Below are positions 44,860-53,047 of a DNA stretch of 64,000 bases, piece by piece; within the stretch, counting starts at the first letter, position 1; every line of letters starts with the position of its first letter. The position numbers and the translations under genes are program-made. A model generated the notes under the pieces. It did not search any database. It saw nothing but the letters and a program-made list of their open reading frames with translations, and had not been told where the DNA came from. This DNA is from Prevotella sp. (GTDB taxonomy: Bacteria > Bacteroidota > Bacteroidia > Bacteroidales > Bacteroidaceae), in assembly GCA_017458225.1 (NCBI GenBank), contig JAFTFX010000022.1, positions 1 through 64,000 of the forward strand. Direction: 5' to 3'.

Positions 44860-46128
44860 TTAGTCTTTCAGACAGCCGAGAGGTACCACAAACACACCGT
44901 CAGGTCTTCTGTATGCATATGAACCGACGGCAGTCAAGACCATCATAAACGACGGTTCCTTCATCTTTGTAGTGTCAATGATCTTAGCAAGGGTCTTCAT
45001 GGCTTCAGCACCATCGTTTATCAGTTTTTCACCACCAAGTTTTATCTCTATTAGCGCGTATGTGCCGTTTCTGCGGTGCAGTACAGTGTCACATTCCAAC
45101 CCAGAACTGTCGCGGTAGTGATACAGTTTTCCATCAAGGACTTCAGCGAATACGCGCAGGTCGCGCACGGCCATATCTTCAAAGATGAGTCCAAACGAGT
45201 CTAAATCGTTCATCAGGTCGTTGGGACCCAAACCTAATGCTGCCGTACCGATACTGGCATCTACGAAATGACGGGTGTCGCTGGTTCGGATGGCCGATTT
45301 GCTGCGGATATTGGGATTCCATGCTGTCAGGTCTTCAACGACAAACAGCTTTTTCAGTGCCTTGATATAGTCAGCCACAGTATCCTCGTCCAGCGTGTTG
45401 GCATCGTTTGATAGCATATCAGCCTTGATGGTTCCGTATGACACCTGCTGAGAGATGTTACGCGCATACGAACGCAATAGCAGTCGGGCACGCTCAGCAC
45501 TCCTCCTTACACTGTCTACGCGCTGGATGTCGCGTTCGCATACGTCATCGACATATCCCAAAGCCTGATCCAAGGCTATTTCGCCTTCAAGGAGTGTGGC
45601 CTGTGGCCATCCCCCTCTACAGGTCAGATAGGCAATGTCCTGCAATTCCAAACTGTTCGGCTGTGGCTCGAATGTCTCACCGTCAAACAGGCTCCGAAGA
45701 CTGACGCTGCCAGTGGATTCGCCAGATTCAAACAGGCTCATAGGGCGCATTTTGATTCTGCCTATGCGTCCTGTACCGCTGTGGACGGTTTCTGCTGCCT
45801 GAGGTGTTACTGTAGAGCCCGTTAGGATAAATTGTGAAAACGCGCTCCGCTTATCGACTTCGTTTCGAATAGTATCCCATAGTTCAGGTATTGTCTGCCA
45901 CTCGTCAATTAGTCTTGGTATCTCGCCTTGCAGCAGTGTCTTCGAACTGATCTCCATCATCTGCTTGCTCTGTTTCAACACTTCAGTATCACCCAGGTCA
46001 AGCATGCTTTTGGCAATCTGACGGGCCGTTGTTGTCTTGCCGCACCATTTGGGACCTTCTATCAAGACAGCTCCTTTGCCAGCCAGTTTTCGAGCCAGCA
46101 GTCTGTCGGCTATTCTCAGTTTATACAT
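44860..46128 (-). CDS. AAA ATPase with DUF4143 domain
   Basis: 422 residues. The AAA_14-type ATPase part has Walker A IEGPKWCGKTTT (about 23-34), Walker B PRLIDEWQ and QFILTGST. The C-terminal DUF4143 part (about 200-420) ends with SGLECDTVLHRR and YALIEIKLGG, a D...ExK arrangement like PD-(D/E)XK nucleases. Such proteins are abundant in Bacteroidetes and often lie alone in variable regions. It is bracketed by a 15-bp direct repeat. No partner gene is evident. Confidence 0.88.
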   Translation of the reverse strand: MYKLRIADRLLARKLAGKGAVLIEGPKWCGKTTTARQIAKSMLDLGDTEVLKQSKQMMEISSKTLLQGEIPRLIDEWQTIPELWDTIRNEVDKRSAFSQFILTGSTVTPQAAETVHSGTGRIGRIKMRPMSLFESGESTGSVSLRSLFDGETFEPQPNSLELQDIAYLTCRGGWPQATLLEGEIALDQALGYVDDVCERDIQRVDSVRRSAERARLLLRSYARNISQQVSYGTIKADMLSNDANTLDEDTVADYIKALKKLFVVEDLTAWNPNIRSKSAIRTSDTRHFVDASIGTAALGLGPNDLMNDLDSFGLIFEDMAVRDLRVFAEVLDGKLYHYRDSSGLECDTVLHRRNGTYALIEIKLGGEKLINDGAEAMKTLAKIIDTTKMKEPSFMMVLTAVGSYAYRRPDGVFVVPLGCLKD

Positions 46129-46204
46129 TCCTATATTTACTCTTAATAAACACCGGGTGCAAAGCTACAGATTTATATTGAACTATGCAAATATTTTAGT
46201 ACTT

Positions 46205-46262
46205 TTCGGTTGTTTGTGATGGTTTTGTTCGGTTGTTTGTGATGGTTTTGTTCGGTTGTTTA
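46205..46262. repeat. 23-bp tandem repeat, 2.5 copies
   Basis: Starts at 46205 and 46228 with the core TTCGGTTGTTTGTGATGG and a partial third copy to 46262. The strand is T/G-rich. It lies upstream of the ATPase gene and downstream of the small gene at 46364. Confidence 0.85.
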
Positions 46263-46278
46263 TTATCCGCCATGAGCG

Positions 46279-46308
46279 GAACATGGGGCGCATCACTGCG
46301 CCCCATGT
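46279..46308. repeat. 12-bp perfect hairpin overlapping the second 15-bp direct repeat
   Basis: ACATGGGGCGCA (46281-46292) and TGCGCCCCATGT (46297-46308) form a perfect 12-bp stem with a 4-nt loop. Its left arm is part of the GAACATGGGGCGCAT repeat (46279-46293) also found at 44794-44808. No T run follows. Confidence 0.85.
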
Positions 46309-46363
46309 CTTTGAGCTCGGCTCTTCCCGGGTATAAAAAATTGACTACTGTTTGAAATAATAT

Positions 46364-46675
46364 TTAGCTAATAAAATTTGTTTTAACGGATGATGCGACC
46401 CTGCTTTTTGGGCTTTGGCTCTTCTGGCTTCTTGGCGCTGTCTGAACATGTGAGAAGTTGCCTACGGTTTCGTCTTTTACGTACTTGAAGTAAGAATAGT
46501 CTACCGAGCGGCACACGTATTGGTCGCCCGTTTTTTCGTCGACGATGGCCAAATCATTAAATAAATAGTCTTGCTCTTTGAGGAGATTTGCTACCGTCTG
46601 ATTGCCGAACCATACGTACATGAAGATTCGTGCTTCTTTTTTGGTCTGGCTCAAGGCGATGGGTGCATAGGGCAT
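46364..46675 (-). CDS. Uncharacterised small protein coupled to the BlaR1-like gene
   Basis: 103 residues, not recognised. The middle part (YVWFGNQTVANLLKEQDYLF, then IVDEKTGDQYVCRSVDYSYF) looks folded; the last 30 residues are Ser/Lys/Gln-rich. The start overlaps the stop of the BlaR1-like gene as TAATG, so it belongs to the blaI operon and may be a partner of the membrane protein. No membrane segment or signal peptide is visible. Confidence 0.65.
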   Translation of the reverse strand: MPYAPIALSQTKKEARIFMYVWFGNQTVANLLKEQDYLFNDLAIVDEKTGDQYVCRSVDYSYFKYVKDETVGNFSHVQTAPRSQKSQSPKSRVASSVKTNFIS

Positions 46676-47349
46676 TAGATAGATTCTGCAAGGTCGGCCT
46701 TCACCAGATTGGCATCAGAGAGCACTTGCACGGTGTCTTTCGTTTCTACCAGTGCTGGTAGCACGGTTGGCTCTGCCTGTTCTGTCGGGATAGGTTCGTC
46801 ATGGCTGCCTACGGTGGAGGCTACATAGTTGGTGACTTCCTGGACGAGCGAAGCGGCAGATCCGGTTCCCTCTTCCACTTTCTCTTCAATCTCGCTGATG
46901 GCTTGCGGACGGGCGAAGGCCACGACTGCCAGCGCACTCAGCGGCAGGAGATAAGCGGCTTTCAGGGCCACCCATCGTCGGGATGGTTTGCGGTACATCA
47001 TTTTGAATCTTCGTTTAATTGGACTTTGGTTGAATGCATTCTCTACACGAGGTAGAGCGAACAAGTTCGAGCGTTCCACAGGCTGCAGTCCCGTAGATGT
47101 CGCCTTGCGTATTAATAACAGCTGATATTCGTTTTCGTCGATGCCGCTGCGCAGCACACTGCGGTCAGCTTGGTATTCGTGTACGTCGCGCAGGTCTTGG
47201 CGCAGCACCATCGAAGCTGCAAGAATCAGTAGCAGTACGATGCGGTTCACGCTGTGCAGCGTTTCGCGCTTCATGAACAGTCCGTAGAGTGCGTAGAGCA
47301 TGGTGAGCACAACGGCCCACCGAATGATATAAATGATGAATGTTGCCAT
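46675..47349 (-). CDS. BlaR1/M56-like membrane protein lacking the protease core
   Basis: 224 residues. Two N-terminal membrane segments (3-25 and about 35-48) lead directly to RQDLRDVHEYQADRSVLRSG and YQLLLIRKATSTGLQPVE, the late part of the M56 peptidase domain, and then a third membrane segment (WVALKAAYLLPLSALAVVAFA). The HExxH zinc motif and some 100-150 residues that normally lie between are missing. The C-terminal 70 residues are acidic with no sensor domain. It follows blaI by 3 bp. Proteolysis of BlaI by this protein is unlikely. Confidence 0.8.
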   Translation of the reverse strand: MATFIIYIIRWAVVLTMLYALYGLFMKRETLHSVNRIVLLLILAASMVLRQDLRDVHEYQADRSVLRSGIDENEYQLLLIRKATSTGLQPVERSNLFALPRVENAFNQSPIKRRFKMMYRKPSRRWVALKAAYLLPLSALAVVAFARPQAISEIEEKVEEGTGSAASLVQEVTNYVASTVGSHDEPIPTEQAEPTVLPALVETKDTVQVLSDANLVKADLAESI

Positions 47350-47352
47350 ACG

Positions 47353-47712
47353 CTACGATCGCTTTTTTAGTTCATTGAGGAAGTCGAGCAGCTCCTGCTC
47401 GCTTACCTTTTCCTCCGTCACCAGCTGTGACACCAGCTCCATGTAGGAGTGCTTGAAGTAGCGGTCGACGAAGCCGCCCAGCTTCGAGCGGCCATAGTCC
47501 TCTTGCTTCACGATGGGGAAATAGATGTAGCCGCGCCCCTGCGGACGGTGGCTTACGAATCCCTTGCGCTCCAGCGACTGCACCATCGTGGCAACGGTGT
47601 TCACGTGGGGCTGTGGCTCGGGGTATTGCGCCACGATGTCCTTGGGTGCACACTCGCCCAATTGCCACATCAACTCCATCACTTCCTCTTCCTTTGCGGT
47701 TAGCTTCTGCAT
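47353..47712 (-). CDS. BlaI/MecI-family repressor
   Basis: 119 residues from MQKLTAKEEEVMELMWQLGE. The winged helix covers 1-80 (APKDIVAQYPEPQPHVNTVATMVQSLERKGFVSH, then GRGYIYFPIV), with a helical dimerisation tail. The start at 47712 is preferred to an ATG at 47793, as the promoter lies between them. A perfect palindrome at the promoter is the likely operator. The usual partner is a BlaR1 sensor protease, here defective. Confidence 0.92.
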   Translation of the reverse strand: MQKLTAKEEEVMELMWQLGECAPKDIVAQYPEPQPHVNTVATMVQSLERKGFVSHRPQGRGYIYFPIVKQEDYGRSKLGGFVDRYFKHSYMELVSQLVTEEKVSEQELLDFLNELKKRS

Positions 47713-47745
47713 ACTGTTTTCAACGATTTTTTTAGTTTGATGCTG

Positions 47746-47790
47746 CAAAGATATAATAATAGCACCGATACTTCCAAATATCGGTGCTAT
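47746..47790 (-). promoter_or_regulatory. blaI promoter with overlapping palindromic operator
   Basis: On the minus strand TTTG (47778-47775), 21 bp, TATCTTTG (47753-47746). The palindrome ATAGCACCGATA (47759-47770) / TATCGGTGCTAT (47779-47790) has 12-bp perfect arms around 8 bp and lies over the -33 box, the classic layout for autorepression. Confidence 0.85.
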
Positions 47791-47867
47791 CATTTAAATT
47801 ATTTTTTTAGTTGAAAACTATCAGTTACATTGTTGTTTGTGCTCCTACGCACAACGCGAACAGGGCC

Positions 47868-48653
47868 CTATCCGGCATTTACGCACGATGGAACAAACAC
47901 GGTGTGGGGCGTTTCACCGGGCCGCTCCAGCAGGTCTACGAGGATGTTTTCGCGCTTGCCGTTGGCAATGATGACGCGGATGCCGGCCTCTTGTATTTTC
48001 GTGGCCGTGGCATACTTCGACTGCATGCCGCCGCGACCGGCCGAGCTCTTCTCGGTCTGGATGTACTGAGAGAGGTCGGTGCCAGGGGCCACCTCTTTTA
48101 TTAATTGTGAGGCAGGGTCGGAAGGGTTGCCGGTGTAGATGCCGTCAATGTTGGAGAGCAGCACCAGTGTGTCGGCCTGCATCATCTGGGCGATGAGGCC
48201 CGAGAGCTCATCGTTATCGGTGAACATCAGCTCGGTGACGCTGACAGTGTCGTTTTCGTTGACGATGGGCAGCACCCCGTTCTCCAGCATCACGCGCATG
48301 CATTGCTGCTGGTTGCGATACTGCTCGCCGGGCTGGAAGTTCTCCTTCATCGTGAGCACCTGGCCTACGTGGATGTGGTACTCGCGGAAGAGGTCGTAGT
48401 AGAGACCGATGAGCTTGGCCTGTCCCAAAGCCGAAAAAAGCTGTCGCTGTTCCACGGAGTCGAGCTCGTGGGTGGCCCGCAACTCGCGGCGACCGCAGGC
48501 CACGGCTCCTGACGATACGAGGATGACCTCGCAATCCTGCTGGCGCAACCAGGCTATCTGGTCTACGAGTGCCGACATGCGCGTCACGTCAAGGCGGCCG
48601 TCGGGGCGCGTCAGCGCGTTCGAGCCTATCTTTACAACTATTCTGTTTCTCAT
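47868..48653 (-). CDS. proB: Glutamate 5-kinase, short form without PUA domain
   Basis: First step of proline synthesis, phosphorylating glutamate. The 261-residue chain has the amino-acid kinase signatures IVVKIGSNALT, ILVSSGAVACG, LPIVNENDTVSV and the GRGGMQSKYATA loop. The C-terminal PUA domain of the E. coli enzyme is absent. ATG 48653 is chosen; the TTG two codons earlier (48659) keeps frame. It follows the GH95 gene by 21 bp rather than standing next to proA. Confidence 0.93.
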   Translation of the reverse strand: MRNRIVVKIGSNALTRPDGRLDVTRMSALVDQIAWLRQQDCEVILVSSGAVACGRRELRATHELDSVEQRQLFSALGQAKLIGLYYDLFREYHIHVGQVLTMKENFQPGEQYRNQQQCMRVMLENGVLPIVNENDTVSVTELMFTDNDELSGLIAQMMQADTLVLLSNIDGIYTGNPSDPASQLIKEVAPGTDLSQYIQTEKSSAGRGGMQSKYATATKIQEAGIRVIIANGKRENILVDLLERPGETPHTVFVPSCVNAG

Positions 48654-48674
48654 TGTCAACCCCTTTCTTTAAAT

Positions 48675-51281
48675 TTATTCTGTGATACTGATTAGGTTGC
48701 TACCCTGCTTCAGGCGCACGGTTTTCTGCTTGCCGTTGACGGTCAGACTGACGCGACAGGGCTGCTGGGCCTCGATGGTGAGCGTGGTCACCTTGCCCTC
48801 GGCCCATGTCATGTCGACGGTGAGCGCGCCACGGGCCCGGATGCCCTTCACACTGCCGTCGCGCCAGTTGTCGGGCAGGGCAGGCAACAGCTCGATGGCG
48901 AGCGTAGGCCGTCCTTTGCGGTCGATGGAGTAGCGGCTCTGCATGAGCATCTCTATCACACCGGCACAGCCACCGAAGTTGCCGTCTATCTGGAAGGGCG
49001 AATGGGCATCGAGCAGGTTGGGGTAGGTGCCTCCGCCGCGGCGTGCATCGGGGCCCTTGTAGCCGTCGGGGCTGACGTAGGAGAGCAGCTTGCGGTAGAT
49101 GTGGTAGGCATTCTTGGCATCGTGCAGACGGGCGTAGAGGTTCACGCGCCAGCCTGTGCTCCAACCGGTGGTCTGGTCGCCCTTCAGTTCGAGGGTTCTC
49201 GATGCAGCACGGAGGATGTCCTCGGGGCGGTAGGGTTCCGATGGAGATGCATCGGACACTGCTGTTGGTGCATCGGGCACGGCGGCGATGGCCTGATGGC
49301 CGGGATAGATGCCGAAGAGGTGGCTCTGGTGGCGGTGGTGCGGGTCTTGGTCTTCCCAGTCGTAGAACCACTCCTGCAGGTTGCCTTTCTTGCCGATCTT
49401 ATAGGGCTGCAGACGGGCGAGCGTTTGCTGTGCCTGTCGCTGGAAGTCGCTGTCGATGCCCAGCACACGAGCGGCCTGCAGTGCATCGGCCAGACACTCG
49501 CGCGTCATGGCCAGATCGGCAAAGCCGCCATAGCAGGTGCGACCGTGGTAGCCCTCATCGTTGACGTAGATGTTCTCGGGCGAGGTGGCCGGTGCGGTGA
49601 TAAGATATTCGCGTCCGCTGACACCCATGTCACGGGTAGAAACGAGCCAGTTCATGCAGAACTCGGCTGCACCGCGCAGCACGGGGTAGTATTCGCGCAG
49701 GAAGTCGCGGTCGAGCGAGAAGGCATAGTGCTCCCAGATGTGGGTGCTCACCCATGCGCCGCCCATGTTCCAGTTGGCCCATGAGGGATCGCCGCTGTGC
49801 ATGCCCACCGGACAGGTCATGGCCCAGATGTCGGTGTTGTGGGCTAGACACCATCCGCGCTGCACGCCATAGTAGGCCTTGGCCGTCAGTTCGCCGGAGC
49901 CCTGCAGCTCTTTCATGAACGAGAGGAGCGACTGGTGCATCTCGGGCAGGGCGGCTGTCTCGGCAGCCCAGTAGTTTTCTTCAAGGTTGATGTTGGCAGT
50001 GTAGTTGCACGACCAGGGTGGCAACATCTTCTCGTTCCACAGGCCTTGCAAGTTGGCCGGCACGTTAGGCGTGCGCGAACAGCTGATGAGCAGGTAGCGG
50101 CCATACTGGAAATAGAGTGTCTCCAGTTGGGGGTTGAAGGTGTTTTCGTCGAGGTATTCGCGCAACTGCACGTCGGTGGGGCGGGGGGCTTCCGATGGAG
50201 ATGCATCGGACACTGCAGCTGATGTATCGGACACGGCTGCTGATGCATCGGACAGGGCTGCTGCATCGGAAACTGTGGTTTTCTTTCCTAACGAGAGCTG
50301 CACGCGATTATAGATGTTCTGATAGTCGGCCACATGGCGGCTGAGCAGGTCGGCAAAGCTGGTCGAAGAAAGATGGCGGAGCCGCTCGTTGGCAATGGCC
50401 TTGTAGGGGCGGCCTTCGTGGACGGGGTCTTTGTCGTAGCCGTTGAACGACGTGGCGCAGACCACGTAGAGCGTAGCCTCGCGTGAGCCGCTGATGACGA
50501 GCGCGGCGCTGTCGGCCCATACTGTCTTGCCTTGGTAAGCGTCGTCTGCCGTTGCCGAACGGTCGGCCTTTACCTGAATGGCTGTGCGGAAGTGGATGCC
50601 TCGCTCAGGGTCATAGCTGAAATGCTCCTCGCCTCGCTTCGCGTAGCTGGGCAGCGAGCTGTAGGCAGCATAGCCGTCAGCCTGCAATAGTTGGCCCTTG
50701 GCTTGCACTTCGTAGCGCAGTGGTGAGGTGAGGGATATACGGGCGTGCAGTCCCTGTGGGTTGTTGGTCTTGATGTGCACCACAAGCCCCGAGTCGGGAT
50801 GGGTGGCGAAGTAGGTCACGCTGTAGTCTTGGCCGTCGCGTTTCCACTCGGTATGCGCCGTGGCGTTGCCAATGTCGAGCCACCGACGGTAGTCGCTCTG
50901 TCGGCCCAGCGTGTCGAGATATTCTATCTGCAACTGTCCCAGCGGCTGGTAGTTCTGCGTGTAGTGGCCCTGCACCTTGCGTTGCAGTTTGTCGGCCAGC
51001 TGGTAGTCGCCTTGGCGCAGCGCCTCGCGTATGTCGGGAATAGCTTTATGGGCATCGGGTGTCTGCACTCGCATGTTGCACGGTTCGCCCGTCCAGAGAG
51101 TAATATCGTTCAGCGAGATTCTGTCAACACGGGTGCCTCCATAGACGGTGCCACCCATTGTGCCGTTGCCTATGACCAGTGCCTCTTCGAAGAAGTCGGC
51201 AGGCCGGTCATAGTGCAGTGTCTGTGCTGTGGCTATTGTGCTGACGCATGTTGTCAGCGCGAGAAGAATAGTTTTCTTCAT
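48675..51281 (-). CDS. GH95 alpha-L-fucosidase with two in-frame repeat insertions
   Basis: Secreted (signal peptide MKKTILLALTTCVSTIATAQ), 868 residues. GH95 features: LVIGNGTMGGTVYGG near the N terminus, YLLISCSRTPNVPANLQGLWN, NLEENYWAAE, and HNTDIWAMTCPVGMHSGDPSWANWNMGGAWVSTHIWEHYAF in the catalytic toroid, plus HRHQSHLFGIYPGHQ. The enzyme removes alpha-1,2-linked fucose in characterised members. Two loops contain AVSDASPSE-type insertions (about residues 336-364 and 667-682). The ATG overlaps the GH29 stop as ATGA. Confidence 0.93.
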   Translation of the reverse strand: MKKTILLALTTCVSTIATAQTLHYDRPADFFEEALVIGNGTMGGTVYGGTRVDRISLNDITLWTGEPCNMRVQTPDAHKAIPDIREALRQGDYQLADKLQRKVQGHYTQNYQPLGQLQIEYLDTLGRQSDYRRWLDIGNATAHTEWKRDGQDYSVTYFATHPDSGLVVHIKTNNPQGLHARISLTSPLRYEVQAKGQLLQADGYAAYSSLPSYAKRGEEHFSYDPERGIHFRTAIQVKADRSATADDAYQGKTVWADSAALVISGSREATLYVVCATSFNGYDKDPVHEGRPYKAIANERLRHLSSTSFADLLSRHVADYQNIYNRVQLSLGKKTTVSDAAALSDASAAVSDTSAAVSDASPSEAPRPTDVQLREYLDENTFNPQLETLYFQYGRYLLISCSRTPNVPANLQGLWNEKMLPPWSCNYTANINLEENYWAAETAALPEMHQSLLSFMKELQGSGELTAKAYYGVQRGWCLAHNTDIWAMTCPVGMHSGDPSWANWNMGGAWVSTHIWEHYAFSLDRDFLREYYPVLRGAAEFCMNWLVSTRDMGVSGREYLITAPATSPENIYVNDEGYHGRTCYGGFADLAMTRECLADALQAARVLGIDSDFQRQAQQTLARLQPYKIGKKGNLQEWFYDWEDQDPHHRHQSHLFGIYPGHQAIAAVPDAPTAVSDASPSEPYRPEDILRAASRTLELKGDQTTGWSTGWRVNLYARLHDAKNAYHIYRKLLSYVSPDGYKGPDARRGGGTYPNLLDAHSPFQIDGNFGGCAGVIEMLMQSRYSIDRKGRPTLAIELLPALPDNWRDGSVKGIRARGALTVDMTWAEGKVTTLTIEAQQPCRVSLTVNGKQKTVRLKQGSNLISITE
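49236..49280. repeat. Palindromic/tandem insert, copy 1 in the GH95 gene
   Basis: Contains TCCGATG and CATCGGA as a 7-bp inverted pair (49237-49255) and CATCGGG-type repeats after it. Encodes AVPDAPTAVSDASPSE. The core is shared with copy 2. Confidence 0.8.
50190..50275. repeat. Palindromic/tandem insert, copy 2 in the GH95 gene
   Basis: TCCGATGGAGATGCATCGGA (50191-50210) is followed by further GCATCGGACA-type units at about 21-bp spacing. Encodes tandem SDASAAV-like heptads ending AVSDASPSE. It keeps the frame. Confidence 0.85.
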
Positions 51282-53026
51282 AACTCTATTTTAAATACGG
51301 TTGCGGTGGTGAAAGGTATGGTGGTGGGAGTTGTAATTTCCATGCCGTCAGTGGTTTGCTTCCACTTCAACTTTCCATTGTGGCCGAGCATTGTTACGCG
51401 GCGTATCTTCTTGACCTGTTGCTTGCCCATCGACTTGATGGTAACTTTTTGACCAGCCTCGGGCGACCGCATGCAGAAAGCATAGAGGTCACCGCTCTTG
51501 CCCACGGTGAAGCGCAGATCTTGCGGCGTAAAGGGGAAATCGGCATGTTGCTGTTTCAGCGCGTGGCCGGGCAGTTTGCGCAGATGACCGTTATTGTCGA
51601 GCGGTCCCTCGCCGTAGGTGGTCCAGGCACGGCTGCCATAGACGGCTTCGCCGCACGTTTCCATCCAGCGGCCCACCTCTTCGAGCATCTGTTCGCAGGC
51701 AGGCTCAATGCTTCCGTCGGGTTTCATGGGGATGTTGATGGCAGCGCAACCGTCGCGGCTGATGGACTCGATGATATAGCGAATAACACTTCCTGCATCA
51801 TAGACGAAGCCAGGGGCATAGAACCAGTCGCCCACGGCCCCCTCACGCATCCACGGCTGGGCGGTGTTGATGCTGTCGGGCCATCCGAACTCGGCGGTGT
51901 TCACCGTACCATTTGTGGGGTGGCGGAACTTCACGATGCTGAACGTGTTCACCTCGCCGCGCTGCTTCAGTGTGTGGTTGTAGAAGTCGGCCATCACCAG
52001 TGGCATGGCATTGCATTTATAGAGCGTGCCTGTGCCTGTGCCGCAGAAAGGACCTTCCTTTGTGCCGTCGGTGTAGATGAAGTCAGGGTCGTAATTGTGG
52101 GTCACGTCCATCATACGCAGTGCCCACTGCGTGGCGAACCAACGGGCATAGTCCAGATGGTTCCAAATGATGCCATCCTTCGGCGGCGACCAGCCCGTGT
52201 GGGCCTTGGCATCTACATCTTCATATTCGCGCAGATCGATGCCATAGAGCAGGCGTGGGTCCAGTCCTTCCCACCACTTGCCTTTGCCGTCGGCCTTGGT
52301 CAGGTGACCGTCGTAGGGAACCCCTGCACGGTCGCCTTTTTTGTCGGCTCCGAAGGCAGTCTGCCACCACCACCAGGTGTATTCGTGGTGGAAGGTCACG
52401 CCGTAGCGCATGCCATACTTATGGCAGGCATCGGCCCATTCGCGCAGCAGGTCGCGCTTGGGACCTACATTCACCGAGTTCCACGGTTGGTATTGCGAGT
52501 TCCACAAGTCGTAGTTGTCGTGGTGCACGCCTTGGACGAGCAGGAACCGCGCACCGGCCTTCTGGTAGAGAGCCGTCAGCCGGTCAGGGTCCAACTTGTC
52601 AGGCTTCCACTGGTGCAGCACCTCCTTATAGCCCACCTCTGATGGGTGACCGTAGCGCTGCAGGTGGTTCTTATAAGCCTGGTGGTCTTCCTTGTAGAGA
52701 TTGCGGGCATACCAGTCGCCGCTCTCGCCGGCAGCCTGCGGACCAAAGTGCACCCAGATGCCGAACTTTGCCTCGCGCAGCCACTCGGGCGTGCCAGGGA
52801 AGTTGGCTTCGATGCTCTCCCACGATGGCTTGAACGGTCCCTCGGTGATGGGAATGTCGAGTTGTATCTCGCGAAACGTGTTGATGTCACCCAGTGGCAC
52901 GCTGCCAATAGCTTTCGGGGCATCCACCTCGGGCATGGGCGACAGTGCTGGCAAATCGCTGGCCGACTGTGCCTGTGACACAATGGCAACAAACAACATC
53001 AGCGCAATGGATAAACAGTTCTTCAT
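51278..53026 (-). CDS. GH29 alpha-L-fucosidase
   Basis: Secreted (MKNCLSIALMLFVAIVSQAQ), 582 residues. The GH29 barrel (about 80-430) has WLREAKFGIWVHFGPQAAGE, RFLLVQGVHHDNYDLWNSQY, and the probable nucleophile Asp in DPDFIYTDG. The C-terminal beta-domain shows LRFTVGKSGDLYAFCM and MLGHNGKLKWKQT. Its stop overlaps the GH95 start by ATGA, so two fucosidases of different families are made together. Confidence 0.93.
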   Translation of the reverse strand: MKNCLSIALMLFVAIVSQAQSASDLPALSPMPEVDAPKAIGSVPLGDINTFREIQLDIPITEGPFKPSWESIEANFPGTPEWLREAKFGIWVHFGPQAAGESGDWYARNLYKEDHQAYKNHLQRYGHPSEVGYKEVLHQWKPDKLDPDRLTALYQKAGARFLLVQGVHHDNYDLWNSQYQPWNSVNVGPKRDLLREWADACHKYGMRYGVTFHHEYTWWWWQTAFGADKKGDRAGVPYDGHLTKADGKGKWWEGLDPRLLYGIDLREYEDVDAKAHTGWSPPKDGIIWNHLDYARWFATQWALRMMDVTHNYDPDFIYTDGTKEGPFCGTGTGTLYKCNAMPLVMADFYNHTLKQRGEVNTFSIVKFRHPTNGTVNTAEFGWPDSINTAQPWMREGAVGDWFYAPGFVYDAGSVIRYIIESISRDGCAAINIPMKPDGSIEPACEQMLEEVGRWMETCGEAVYGSRAWTTYGEGPLDNNGHLRKLPGHALKQQHADFPFTPQDLRFTVGKSGDLYAFCMRSPEAGQKVTIKSMGKQQVKKIRRVTMLGHNGKLKWKQTTDGMEITTPTTIPFTTATVFKIEL

Positions 53027-53047
53027 TGTGTTGAGGGAGGTTTGTTA

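Noticed and set aside
44763-44948. 61-residue plus-strand ORF with a hydrophobic stretch
   Set aside because: It runs into the end of the ATPase gene and has no promoter or plausible start context.
46281-46308. Rho-independent terminator of the blaI operon
   Set aside because: The hairpin is perfect but is not followed by a T run on the minus strand, so it is listed as a repeat and not as a terminator.
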